Source of the DNA: Paratinospora sagittata
Taxonomy: Eukaryota; Streptophyta; Magnoliopsida; Ranunculales; Menispermaceae
DNA length: 64,000 bases
NCBI GenBank assembly: GCA_035771175.1
Contig: CM069596.1
Span: 8,544,001-8,608,000 of the forward strand
Direction: 5' to 3'
Made by a program: the position numbers and the translations under genes. How positions within the stretch are numbered: the stretch's first letter is position 1; each line of letters starts with the position of its first letter. The notes beneath the pieces are model-generated. The model was not told where the DNA came from. It saw only the letters and a list, made by a program, of their open reading frames with translations, and searched no databases. Shown here piece by piece: positions 15,784-25,796 of this stretch.

Positions 15784-16963
15784 TATCAGAGTTAGATAGA
15801 CGAAGCGACCGAAAGAGAAAGAGCGGAAGAGCTTCTACTCTTTCTTTCTGACTTTTGTTCTGATTACGTAGTAGTATCGAGGGTTTTGTTGGAGGTTTTC
15901 CAACTCGGGGGAGTTAACTCTACTATTGAGTCTACTGAGTCGACGTAGACTCGGTAAATCTCTCGGCTGACTCAGTTTCACAATTCGCTTTTTTTTTTAT
16001 TTTTTATTTTTTTTGGGTTGAAAGGCTTCCCCGGCTCTACGTGTAGTTTCCTTGTGAAACAGTAGGTTAGATTAGATAAGAGAAGATTTAAAATATTTTT
16101 ATTTATTTATATTTTGTTTTTCCTTTTAATTAAAGATATCTTGGGATTTTTTTCAATGTATAACTAATCTTTTAGGGTATGTGTGTGACTCCCAACACTA
16201 AAAATTGACCTTCTTTGATTAAGGTGAAATTTAAACTCATGATTCGAAGACTAAGATGGTTTTAACTAAGGGGGTTCATTTTACCAACTAATTTGACGAA
16301 CTTGAGCAAACCAAACTATATGAGTTGAATTGAGTTTATATAATAAATTGGGTTAGGTTGGAGTGAGAAATAGGTCAAAATTTTATAAAAAATAAAAAAT
16401 AAAAAAAAATAACTAATTAACCCGACCCGACCTAAACTAAATAAAAATAATTATTATTATTCTATTCACTATTTTCATTATACAATCACTTACCAAAACT
16501 AACTTTGCTTTAAATGTCATAATGCAAATAGAATAAATAAAAACTTACTATATTTTTTCTGATCTGATTTAAAAATAATCTTATGAGATGACATTTTAAA
16601 ACTTTATGTATTAGGTAGAACATGAATTTTTGGAATTTATAGATCGTGTCGAACAACCTCACCCAAACCAACCGAAAGTTATTAAAACAAACTTAACTTA
16701 GTTAATTAACTTACTAGATATTACAATTTATATAAGACACTTTGTCCCACAAAGTGTAAAAGGAGTTTGATTTAAACAAAAGTGCAGAAGAAATCTTGCA
16801 AGATTTGACGTACGCCCAAAAAGAAGAAAGGAAATAAAAAACTATTGATGCATGGATCCAACCCGACCTCTCTAATTGAGGGCTCTACCTGAAACTTTTG
16901 ACATAATTATTCTTAAAAAATAAAATAATATTACAAATGTTATCTATACATAAATATTATTAT
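15784..16963. other. RPS20 5' flank and AT-rich spacer
   Basis: The first 100 bp is the likely 5' leader and promoter of RPS20 (CT-rich on the minus strand, no clear TATA box). Beyond about 16060 the sequence is AT-rich with no recognised gene. Confidence 0.45.
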
Positions 16964-18039
16964 GTTTGACTTATTTTACTGTTTCTCGCACAGTCAGCGT
17001 ACTACGTCGGTGCAGAAGTGATATTTTTTTTAAATAAAAAGAAGGCGTCTTTTGAAAAGACGTCTTTCATTTACATTTTTTTTTTCAGACGAGGGAAGGT
17101 GTCTTTTTCCTTCAAAAAAATAAAATTTTTGAAACGGAAGCGTCTTTTTAATGGACGCGTTGTTGGTTGTTTTTTTTTTTTTTTCTTACTCATTTCAATC
17201 CCAACCTTTAATCGTCAAATTTTTCTCTATATTTTATTTGTCTTGTGCTGTCTCTCTCGCTCAAAAACAAAAGAAAAATTTCAAAGCCCCTCATCTCCTC
17301 TTGTTTGTAGCCTCTGGATTTGCAGTTCAATGGCCTGTACGTCCAGAAAATCCGTTCAATTTGACAAGTGTAAAAGTGATTGTTTGGTTTTGGACCAAAT
17401 AATCTGCTGCTTCCTGCTTAGCTTAGCTTAGCTTAGCGACCTTTTCATTATCTCCTTTACTCGAGTGCTAGCTAGGCCCAGAAATTTATCCGATGAATTC
17501 CTGTTCCTTATTTCATTTACATTCTTTCTCTTTGCATAATTCGCCAAATTTAAAGCTCAGAAGTAGAAGTTTTATGAGTTTTTAGTGTTTCAATTATTTT
17601 TTTTTTGGATGAGAGTGAAGTAATGGTGTTGGAATCGGGTTCATCATCTCCATGCCCAAAACGAAGCAGAGATCCAGAAGATGAAGTTTATCTGGACAAT
17701 TTCCACTCTCACAAACGCTACCTTAGCCAGCTTTCTCTTTTTTTTTTTCCTCATATCATATTTGATCTGTAAATTTTGGTATGTTCGATATTGCCGTCTC
17801 TTTCCCCATATTTCACCCAGATTTTCGCTATTTCCCTCGAGTTGCTTCAATGGTCGTTTCTGAAAGTGTAAAAAAAAAAAGAAAAAATTTTAACATATTT
17901 CTAAAAGACACCTTCCGTTTAAAAAAATATATATTTAAAAAAAATGTCTTCCCTTCACTTAAAAAAAATGTCACCTCCGCGTCGACGTTGCGCTTGTGTG
18001 GTGTGCTGACTGTACGAGGAACAGTAAAGTAAGGCAAAC
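16964..18039. mobile_element. TIR element with captured gene fragment (Pack-MULE-like)
   Basis: Terminal inverted repeats of 35 bp are visible. The left one (16964-16998) starts GTTTGACTTATTTTACTG and ends CGCACAGTCAGC; the right one (18005-18039), reverse-complemented, starts GTTTGCCTTACTTTACTG and ends CGTACAGTCAGC. They agree at 31 of 35 positions. Inside the ends are shorter inverted blocks around 'ggaaggtgtctt' and 'aagacaccttcc'. The centre (about 17190-17860) has the base composition of a gene 5' end: leader, ATG at 17623 and a conserved-looking exon. No transposase is present. A clear 9-bp target duplication was not found, so the superfamily (Mutator) is inferred. Confidence 0.65.
17623..17730 (+). 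pseudogene. Captured host-gene first exon inside the TIR element
   Basis: From the ATG at 17623, 36 codons run to a probable former exon end. The peptide contains CPKRSRDPEDEVYLDNFHSH and then KRYLSQ. This resembles the N-terminus of a conserved plant protein of unknown function with an 'RDPEDEVYLDNxxSHKRYLSEI' motif, recalled from memory. The 430 bp before it looks like a 5' leader. No donor GT follows the last codon and the sequence then turns T-rich, so only a fragment was captured and it is unlikely to be functional as it stands. Confidence 0.5.
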
Positions 18040-18646
18040 CTGACAATATTTGCGTATGGATGGTATTTATAATATTATTTTATTTTTTTAAAGGTAATCA
18101 TGTCCTTCAAAAAAGAAAGAGCTGAAAGAAGACTACAGTGAGGAGTACAAGTATATATAGTGTCAGCCTAAGACCTACCGAAGATTTTTGCTATATATAT
18201 AGTTATCAAACCATACCTAAATGACAGTCAACTTATCAAACAAATATAATTTTATTTATTGGGAAGAAGTAAATACTCACCAAAACAGTTGAATCAACAT
18301 TCAAATTATTTAATTAAAATCATCAAAGCCCAAAAATAAATATAAAACTTTCATATAAGTTGGGTTCTTATTATGGAATATCAGTTATCTGAATTAAGGT
18401 AATAATAGTTGATGGGCACGTCCAATGCACGTAAATAAATAAAATGGGGCTAAAGGTTTGCCTAAAAAATAATAACAAGGTTGAAGGTTACAAAAATAAA
18501 AAATTAAAAGAGGCCCAAAGTTACCAAAAAAAAGTAAAAGGAGACTGCAAATGACCAAAAAAAAAAAATCTTAAAATAAGTATTATATATATGTATTTTC
18601 GAAAGAAAAGAATCTTCATTGGGATAGAATTAAGTAAGTACAAAAT
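18040..18646. other. AT-rich spacer
   Basis: No gene or repeat boundary is recognised between the TIR element and the stop of the RNase H-like frame at 18647. Confidence 0.4.
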
Positions 18647-18694
18647 TCATATCTGATCATCACCAGATAAACCAGACTTGGCAATTGTACTACA

Positions 18695-19154
18695 TGTTGT
18701 GCGGAAACGGGATAAAGTATGAAAGAAAACAAGACAACAGATTTAACGTGGTTCGACAAATTGCCTACGTCCACGGGAGACAGCAAACTTGTATTAAAAG
18801 AGAATACAAAATACACCCTTAGGTGAAACTTACAGATTAGATCTCTTAAGTAGATCTTACAGAATAGAACTCTCTAACTCTCAGGAATGAATTTTGAATA
18901 CTGAAGTTGAGCTCTATTTATAGGTGTATTCGGGGGCAATATCGTAATTATAAATATATTATTAATATAATATATTTATATTTTAAACCAAAACAATCGG
19001 CGCATGCGCCTCTTTCGGCGCATGCGCCGTTCACTCCTTTCGGCTCCTTTTCGGTGCATGCATTCGGCGCAGTTTGAAAAAATGAAGGACGGTCCATTTT
19101 TTTTCTTGTTGCCCCATGCGCCATCATTATGTTTCCCAGGGCGTGGTCCCCACA
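18695..19154 (-). repeat. 3' LTR of the Tnt1-like element
   Basis: 460 bp, TG...CA ended. It contains two perfect palindromes GGCGCATGCGCC at 18999-19010 and 19017-19028, also present in the other LTR. Confidence 0.95.
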
Positions 19155-19169
19155 AATCTCCACCTCCAC
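19155..19169 (-). other. Polypurine tract of the Tnt1-like element
   Basis: On the minus strand GTGGAGGTGGAGATT directly precedes the 3' LTR; this is the expected site of plus-strand DNA priming. Confidence 0.8.
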
Positions 19170-19216
19170 GTCATGTGGAACAGGACTCCAAACTATTGCT
19201 GCCTCCATTAGTGCCC

Positions 19217-22200
19217 TTAGGCACTCCAAGCTCGTGAGATGTTGATCAAGTCCAAACAATGTTGGAACTTGATCCCTGTAACCACCTTTGTAAGCATATC
19301 TGCGGGGTTATCTGCAGTCTTGATCTTTTGCAGAAGAATACTACCTTCTTCTACTATTTCTCGAACAAAATGAAAACGAACATCAATATGCTTCGTTCGA
19401 CTGTGATGAACTTGGTTCTTTGCCAAACAAATGGCACTCTGGCTGTCGCAGAAAACTTCAACATTCTTCTGCACAATTCCCAAGTCTTTAGTCAATCCAT
19501 GAAGCCAGATTGCTTCCTTGAAAGCTTCTGTTACTGCCATGTACTCTGCCTCTGTAGTAGACAAAGCAACTGTTGACTGTAGTGTTGATCTCCAACTCAC
19601 TGGTCCTCCTGCCATAGTGAAAACATAACCAGTAGTAGATCTGCGCTTGTCAAGATCTCCAGCATAGTCCGAATCCACATATCCGACTAGATGCTTACAA
19701 CTTTTCATATCTATCTCGAACTTTAAACCAATATCTACAGTACCATGAATGTACCGTAGAATCCACTTCACTGCTTGCCAGTGGCCTTTACCGGGGTTGT
19801 GCATGTAACGACTTACCATACTTACAGCATGTGAAATGTCAGGTCGGGTACACACCATAGCATACATCAAGGCACCAACTGCATTTGCATATGGAATGTT
19901 CTCCATTTGCTTCTTCTGATCCTCGGAATTTGGTGACATTGATGAACTTAGCTTGAAATGTGGTGCCAATGGTGTGCTCACAGGTTTTGTGTCATTGCCG
20001 ATGTCAAAAGTTTGAAGAACTTTCTTTAAGTACTGAGTCTGAGTCAAACAGATTTTGCCTTTGACTCTGTCTCGAGTTATCTCCATCCCGAGAATTTTTC
20101 TGGCCTCTCCAAGATCCTTCATTTCAAACTCTGAGCTCAATTGAGCCTTCAGCTTGTTGATCTCCACCTTACTTTTAGATGCGATTAACATATCATCAAC
20201 ATATAAAAGCAAGTAGATAAACGTACCATCTTGAAGTTTGCGATAGTAGACACAATGATCAAACTGACTCCGGGTATATTTCTGCCCTTGGATGAAGGTG
20301 TCAAAGCGCTTGTACCACTGTCTCGGTGACTGCTTCAGGCCATACAGTGATTTGCTCAACTTGCAAGCCCAATTCTCCCTTCCTGGTACTTTGAATCCAT
20401 CTGGTTGAGTCATATATATCTCCTCTTCCAAATTACCATGCAGAAAAGCAGTTTTGACATCGAGTTGGGCTAACTCGAGATCAAACTGTGCAACCAAAGC
20501 CAATAATATTCGAATTGACGAATGCTTAACAACAGGTGAGAATACCTCATTGTAGTCAATTCCTTCCCTCTGAGCGTAGCCTTTTGCTACCAGTCTGGCT
20601 TTGTATCGGATATCATCTGTGCTGGGAGAGCCTTCCTTCTTAGCGAAAATCCATTTGCAGCCAATTGATTTCTTTCCTTTTGGAAGTGGAACCAACTTCC
20701 ATGTCTGATTCTGATGGAGTGATGTCATCTCCTCATTCATTGCCATTTTCCACTTATCACTTTCCATACTCTGAATAGCATCTTTGTAATTGTATGGAAT
20801 ATCATCCCCGGTGACTGGAAATGCGTATGCAACCATGTCAGTGTACCGAGCAGGTTTGCGGATTTCTCTTCGTGGTCGACTGGTGGCAATTGATTCTGGT
20901 TCTTGACTGATATCTGGTCCTGGAGCCTCCACCTCAACTGAGATTTCTTCTTCTTCTTCAGGATGGTTGGATATCTCTGCTGACTTGTTAGGAGTTACTG
21001 GAATATCTAACTCCACCTGCTGAGGCAAATCTGGATCACGATTTTCTTTATCAGAAACTGTATGCTTTAACATCACAGATTCATCAAAAGTTACATCTCG
21101 ACTTTTTACAATCGTCTTTGTATCAGGGTTCCATATTCGGAAAGCCTTAACTCCTTCACTAAAGCCCATGAAAATCGCTTTCTTGGACCTAGGATCCAGT
21201 TTGGATTCCTTCACATGGAAATATGCAGTGCATCCAAAAATGCGCAGAGAATCATAATCTGAAACGGGGTGTCCAGACCATACCTCCTTGGGAGTTTTGC
21301 CATCTAGTGCTGTTGCAGGAAGTCGATTGATGATATGAGAGGCATATGACAAAGCTTCAGCCCAAAATGCCTTGCTCAGTCCAGAATGAGATAACATGCA
21401 GCGAACTTTATCTACCAAAGTACGATTCATGCGTTCAGCAACACCGTTTTGTTGTGGCGTGCCTGGGACTGTGAAATGTCTGACAATCCCTTCATTCTCA
21501 CAAAATTTCTGAAATGGGTCTGACTTGTATTCTCCTCCATTATCAGATCTGAGCCTCTTAATCTTCCTTCCCGTTTGGGTTTCTACCATTTTCTTCCATA
21601 TAAGAAAGGTATCGAGCACTTCATCTTTGTGCTTCATGGTATAAACCCAAACATAGCGAGAGAAATCATCAATAAAAGTAACAAACCAACGTTTACCTCC
21701 CAATGAAGCATTTTGAGAGGGTCCCCAAACGTCGGTATGAACATAATCCAATGTTCCTTTTGTGCGGTGGATGGCAGTCCCAAACTTGACTCTCGTCTGC
21801 TTGCCTAGGATACAGTGCTCGCAGAAGTCAAGTTTCCCGATTTTTGCACCTTTCAGAGAACCTTGCTTTATCAAGGTTTGAAGAGCCTTCTCTCCTACAT
21901 GTCCGAGCCGCATGTGCCAAAGTCGGGAAGTGTCTGATGAAACATCATTAGAACTGGTGCAAGCTGAGACACTTCCGATTACTGTGTGTCCGTCAAGGAA
22001 ATAAAGATTTCCTTTCTGAGTACCCTTCATGGCCAAGAGTGCTCCACGTACAACCTTCAGGACTCCACCTTCAATGGTTACCTTGTAACCGCTGGAATCA
22101 AGGACTCCTAGGGAGATCAGATTTTTCTTCAGATCTGGAACATATCGGACGTCCGTGAGCCGTTTTGTTGTACCGTCATGCATCTTAAGGCGTATAGTTC

Positions 22201-23212
22201 CAATACCTTTTGTGCGGCAGGTATTGTTATTGCCCATGACCACGACTCCTCCATCGAACTCATCCAATTTTGAGAACCAATGGCGATTCGGGCACATATG
22301 ATAGGAACATCCGGAATCTAAAATCCATCTATCAGACTGAATGTCTATAGATGAAACTGAGAATGCAGAATCTTCTTCAGCCTTCTGTGCCACATTTGCA
22401 TCTGTCTTGCCCTTATTTGGACAATCTGTCTTCCAGTGTCCCTTTTGGTGACAATAGGCACATTCATCCTTCCCAAGATGTTGACGTGAAGAAGGTCCTT
22501 TTGACTTTGAGCGAGATCGGCCTCGCCCACTGGATCTATTAGATCTGTTGTTTGCCCTGCCTCTGGATACCGTCAAGGCTGCTGGTGATGCTTCCTTGTG
22601 ATCGCGCTGGTCCTTCTTTCGATACTCGTTGTTCACCAAAGCATTTGAAACATCACTAAATTTAACCTCATCTTTACCATATAGCAAAGTTGTTGTTAAA
22701 TGTTCATAACTTTCAGGCAAAGAGCTTAACAACAATAGTGCTTTATCCTCATCAAGAGGGTCAACATCAAGATTCAGAAGATCAGCGAGAATCTTGTTGA
22801 AATTATCAAGATGTTGAATCATGGGAGTACCTTGCTTGTACTTAAAACAAAAAAGCTTTTTCTTCAGGTAGAGGCGGTTCTCTACGCTTTTTGTCATGTA
22901 CTTGTCCTCCAGTTTCTTCCAAAGACTTTTTGCCATAGTCTCTTTCATGATAAAATACTTCTGATCTTTGGCCAAACAGAGTCTGATTGTTCCACAAGCT
23001 TGACGATTGACAAAATACCAATCATCATCGGACATATCCTTGGGCTTGGTTTCCAAGGCGATAAGTGAGCCTTCTCGGAATAAGAGATCTTGAACCTCGC
23101 ATTGCCACATGCCAAAGTTGTTGGTGCCGTTGAATTTCTCCACCTCGAACTTTGCATTTGACATCGAACTTCTTTGCCAAGGCCTGCTTGTGCTTGGAAT
23201 TTCCTCCGCCAT
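19217..23212 (-). CDS. Copia gag-pol polyprotein, 1331 aa, intact
   Basis: One open frame encodes the complete polyprotein in copia order. Gag spans about residues 1-250, with a CCHC zinc knuckle at 251-264 (CAYCHQKGHWKTDC). The aspartic protease active site is DSG at about 299-301. Integrase follows, with its HHCC zinc site around 432-470, then the D,D,E core (HTDVWGP; RSDNGGEY; QQNGVAERMNRT). Reverse transcriptase has LLLYVDDMLIA near 1020, and RNase H has DSDYAGD and STTEAEY towards the end. The length is close to that of tobacco Tnt1 (about 1328 aa), and the domains are Tnt1/Tork-like. No stop or frameshift is present. The ATG at 23212 follows a leader of about 795 nt after the 5' LTR. 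It acts in virus-like particles in the cytoplasm and integrates in the nucleus. Confidence 0.95.
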   Translation of the reverse strand: MAEEIPSTSRPWQRSSMSNAKFEVEKFNGTNNFGMWQCEVQDLLFREGSLIALETKPKDMSDDDWYFVNRQACGTIRLCLAKDQKYFIMKETMAKSLWKKLEDKYMTKSVENRLYLKKKLFCFKYKQGTPMIQHLDNFNKILADLLNLDVDPLDEDKALLLLSSLPESYEHLTTTLLYGKDEVKFSDVSNALVNNEYRKKDQRDHKEASPAALTVSRGRANNRSNRSSGRGRSRSKSKGPSSRQHLGKDECAYCHQKGHWKTDCPNKGKTDANVAQKAEEDSAFSVSSIDIQSDRWILDSGCSYHMCPNRHWFSKLDEFDGGVVVMGNNNTCRTKGIGTIRLKMHDGTTKRLTDVRYVPDLKKNLISLGVLDSSGYKVTIEGGVLKVVRGALLAMKGTQKGNLYFLDGHTVIGSVSACTSSNDVSSDTSRLWHMRLGHVGEKALQTLIKQGSLKGAKIGKLDFCEHCILGKQTRVKFGTAIHRTKGTLDYVHTDVWGPSQNASLGGKRWFVTFIDDFSRYVWVYTMKHKDEVLDTFLIWKKMVETQTGRKIKRLRSDNGGEYKSDPFQKFCENEGIVRHFTVPGTPQQNGVAERMNRTLVDKVRCMLSHSGLSKAFWAEALSYASHIINRLPATALDGKTPKEVWSGHPVSDYDSLRIFGCTAYFHVKESKLDPRSKKAIFMGFSEGVKAFRIWNPDTKTIVKSRDVTFDESVMLKHTVSDKENRDPDLPQQVELDIPVTPNKSAEISNHPEEEEEISVEVEAPGPDISQEPESIATSRPRREIRKPARYTDMVAYAFPVTGDDIPYNYKDAIQSMESDKWKMAMNEEMTSLHQNQTWKLVPLPKGKKSIGCKWIFAKKEGSPSTDDIRYKARLVAKGYAQREGIDYNEVFSPVVKHSSIRILLALVAQFDLELAQLDVKTAFLHGNLEEEIYMTQPDGFKVPGRENWACKLSKSLYGLKQSPRQWYKRFDTFIQGQKYTRSQFDHCVYYRKLQDGTFIYLLLYVDDMLIASKSKVEINKLKAQLSSEFEMKDLGEARKILGMEITRDRVKGKICLTQTQYLKKVLQTFDIGNDTKPVSTPLAPHFKLSSSMSPNSEDQKKQMENIPYANAVGALMYAMVCTRPDISHAVSMVSRYMHNPGKGHWQAVKWILRYIHGTVDIGLKFEIDMKSCKHLVGYVDSDYAGDLDKRRSTTGYVFTMAGGPVSWRSTLQSTVALSTTEAEYMAVTEAFKEAIWLHGLTKDLGIVQKNVEVFCDSQSAICLAKNQVHHSRTKHIDVRFHFVREIVEEGSILLQKIKTADNPADMLTKVVTGIKFQHCLDLINISRAWSA

Positions 23213-23339
23213 TTAGACCGAAGATATTTATGACTTAGCAGCTGAATCTGTAGAAACTGATTGCACGGTTGCGTCCGGAACGGTTGAAAATGGTGGAAAA
23301 GAGTCTGACTTTGCTGAAATCAGACGAAAAATAAGCCGA

Positions 23340-23770
23340 AACAGTGACTGGGCTGTGAACAGTGACGGGCTGTGAACAGTTCTGGGCTGTGAACAGTTCT
23401 GGGCTGTGAACAGTGACGGACCAAACAGTTTCTGGGCTTAAACAGTGACGGGCTGTGAACAGTTCTGGTTGTAAACAGTGACGGGCTGTGAACAGTTCTG
23501 GGCTGTAAACAGTGACGGACCGAATAGTTTCTGGTCTTAAACAGTGACGGGCTGTGAACAGTTCTGGGCTGTCCGGTGAACAGGGTCGGACCGGGAACAG
23601 TGTCGGACTGGTGAACAGCGTCGGACCGGTGAACAGTGTCGGACCTGTGAACTGGTGAACAGTATCGGACCTCGGACTGGTGAACAGTATCGGACCGGTG
23701 AACAGTATCGGACCGGTGAACAGTGACTGCGGGCCAGTGTGAACAGTGCGCGCAGTGTCGGTATGAACAG
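23340..23770 (-). repeat. Tandem repeats in the leader of the Tnt1-like element
   Basis: On the plus strand, 17-18 bp units alternate: GGGCTGTGAACAGTGAC, GGGCTGTGAACAGTTCT and, further right, CGGACCGGTGAACAGTGT. The shared core is GTGAACAGT. There are roughly two dozen imperfect copies between the primer site and the gag start. Confidence 0.85.
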
Positions 23771-23992
23771 TGCTTCCAAATGCGGTACAGAGATCAAACT
23801 TTGATCGGCTCCTGGGGACTCGTTTCTTGTCCGTTTTTCTCGCCGTTTGTTGCGTTGGACTCCTGAGAACAAGAGCTACCTCCTCGGGTGATCAGAACAC
23901 AGTTTTGATCACGTTTACAGAATTTCGAAATTTCGACGTTGTCTCAAAAAATTTCGACAGAGAGTCTGTTTTTCTTCCAAAACCTCACCTTG

Positions 23993-24004
23993 TCTCTGAT
24001 ACCA
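23993..24004 (-). other. Primer-binding site (tRNA-iMet) of the Tnt1-like element
   Basis: On the minus strand TGGTATCAGAGA lies three bases after the 5' LTR end, matching the 3' end of plant initiator-Met tRNA at nearly all positions. Confidence 0.85.
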
Positions 24005-24007
24005 ATT

Positions 24008-24467
24008 TGTTGTGCGGAAACGGGATAAAGTATGAAAGAAAACAAGACAACAGATTTAACGTGGTTCGGCAAATTGCCTACGTCCACGGGAGACAGCAAA
24101 CTTGTATTAAAAGAGAATACAAAGTACACCCTTAGGTGAAACTTACAGATTAGATCTCTTAAGTAGATCTTACAGAATAGAACTCTCTAACTCTCAGGAA
24201 TGAATTTTGAATACTGAAGTTGAGCTCTATTTATAGGTGTATTCGGGGGCAATATCGTAATTATAAATATATTATTAATATAATATATTTATATTTTAAA
24301 CCAAAACAATCGGCGCATGCGCCTCTTTCGGCGCATGCGCCGTTCACTCCTTTCGGCTCCTTTTCGGTGCATGCATTCGGCGTAGTTTGAAAAAATGAAG
24401 GACGGTCCATTTTTTTTCTTGTTGCCCCATGCGCCATCATTATGTTTCCCAGGGCGTGGTCCCCACA
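24008..24467 (-). repeat. 5' LTR of the Tnt1-like element
   Basis: 460 bp, TG...CA ended. It is nearly identical to the 3' LTR: three differences were noticed by eye, for example 'ttcggcaa' against 'ttcgacaa'. Confidence 0.95.
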
Positions 24468-24799
24468 CTACATGATCTAGGGACGCCACAGAAACCTTTA
24501 ATGGGATAATCTGAAGATAGGCGTCTCACATCTTCGATTATAGAATCAATCTCCAACCTGGAGGACTGTTTAGAGTTGAATAGGTTGATTATTGATAAAG
24601 AATCAGATTCTTCCACCCAAATGGGAAAGCACCATGTATCTACCGCTAGTTTCAGCCCCTCCTTCAGAGCCATACTCTCGGCGATCTCAACACAACTCCA
24701 CACATTCACCTTCTTTGCAGCTGTAATGATATCCTCCCCATGCTCATTTCTAACCACTATGCCATATATACTAACATTACAAAAGAAAATTAAACCCAA
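24468..24799 (-). pseudogene. RNase H-like (RVT_3) domain fragment, split by the copia insertion
   Basis: The minus-strand frame reads IYGIVVRNEHGEDIITAAKK, then CVEIAESMALKEGLKLAVD, then WVEESDSLSIINLFN. This is the pattern of the plant RVT_3 RNase H-like domain (GxVxRNxxG, ExxALxxGL, ExDS). It has no ATG at the left of the domain, so it is a 5'-truncated copy. The Tnt1-like element entered codon AGT near its end. Removing the element and one CTACA repeat lets the frame continue at 18694-18647 (STIAKSGLSGDDQI, then stop). Such domains are common as relics of non-LTR elements. Confidence 0.7.
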
Positions 24800-25751
24800 T
24801 CTAATGGAAATTTCAAGAGAATAATTATATTATTTAGTTTTTTTAAAAGGAATTATATGAATTAGTGACAAAGACATACATAGCAAACAAAGGTGGTTGG
24901 ATTGCAAAGGTGTTTGCATATATAGTATATTCAAATAAAATATCAAATGATGCCAATGAAATAAAGAGATTAAATTGCTAAATCTAAAATTAGTAGAACA
25001 TTAATATGACAACCAGGGGGAAATCAATAAATAAGAAACTTTCTAAATTAGTCATGGTCATTATTTTTATAAGATTGTTATCTGGAAAAGATTTGTATCT
25101 ATTTATAGAACTTACTAATTTGAGAAAACTTGGGTTGGAGGGCAATAAAGGAAGACTCTTGTATAAATATGTTATAAGAATAAGAGAGATGTACTTCTCA
25201 AAAATGGAGGCAAGGCATATTGTCAAGAGGGATCGGAAGAGACTGTAATTGAAGTAGGTAACGTTTGTTCAATTCTTCTTGGGAATATCTATATATCGAT
25301 AAAATCACATTAATTGATAAATCTTTTCTTAATATATAATTACTTAGCTATATTTAATTACAAAATTCATTTTGTTTTTCTAATCGTAAGTTTTATTCAA
25401 CGAAGAAAAAATGCAAATGCCAAGGCATTGTGTTTTTTTTTTTTTCTTGATTACCGATTTTTCGACACCCTTGATGTGTCCCAAGGCATCGTTTATTACT
25501 TATATTACATAATTTCTCAATTAGTTTTAAACATATATGGATGGAATTACTATTTCTTGGATATATATAATTTTTATTTTTATTTTATTTTTTATTTTTT
25601 TCCTTCTCTTTTCTCTTGTGAAGGTTAATGGCAGTACTAAAATGAGACTAAAGGTTGCAAGGGATATAAGTTGATTTTGATTGTTGTTCATGACATTTCA
25701 TGAGCATTTGACCAGCCCAAGTAAGGACTTCTAGGGCAAATAACATCATGG

Positions 25752-25796
<45 letters not shown>

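Larger units (their letters stand above)
18695..24467 (-). mobile_element. Intact Tnt1-like Ty1/copia retrotransposon
   Basis: The element is 5773 bp, with 460-bp LTRs at both ends (TGTTGTGCGG...CCCCACA) and an exact 5-bp target duplication CTACA at 18690-18694 and 24468-24472. In element sense (minus), the order is: 5' LTR 24008-24467, initiator-Met tRNA primer site, a 0.8 kb leader with tandem repeats, one uninterrupted gag-pol frame, a polypurine tract, and the 3' LTR 18695-19154. By eye the two LTRs differ at only about three positions, so the insertion is recent. All parts needed for autonomous transposition appear present. Confidence 0.95.

Noticed and set aside
17018..17431. 137-codon open frame with runs of Phe
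   Set aside because: It arises from T-rich tracts and the captured leader inside the TIR element; no protein-like conservation.
23537..23872. 111-codon frame with repeated CSPVR units
   Set aside because: Readable only because the 18-bp leader repeats are a multiple of three; it is the minus-strand leader upstream of gag.
25006..25248. 80-codon Lys/Arg/Leu-rich frame
   Set aside because: No family resemblance; AT-rich spacer with chance open frame.
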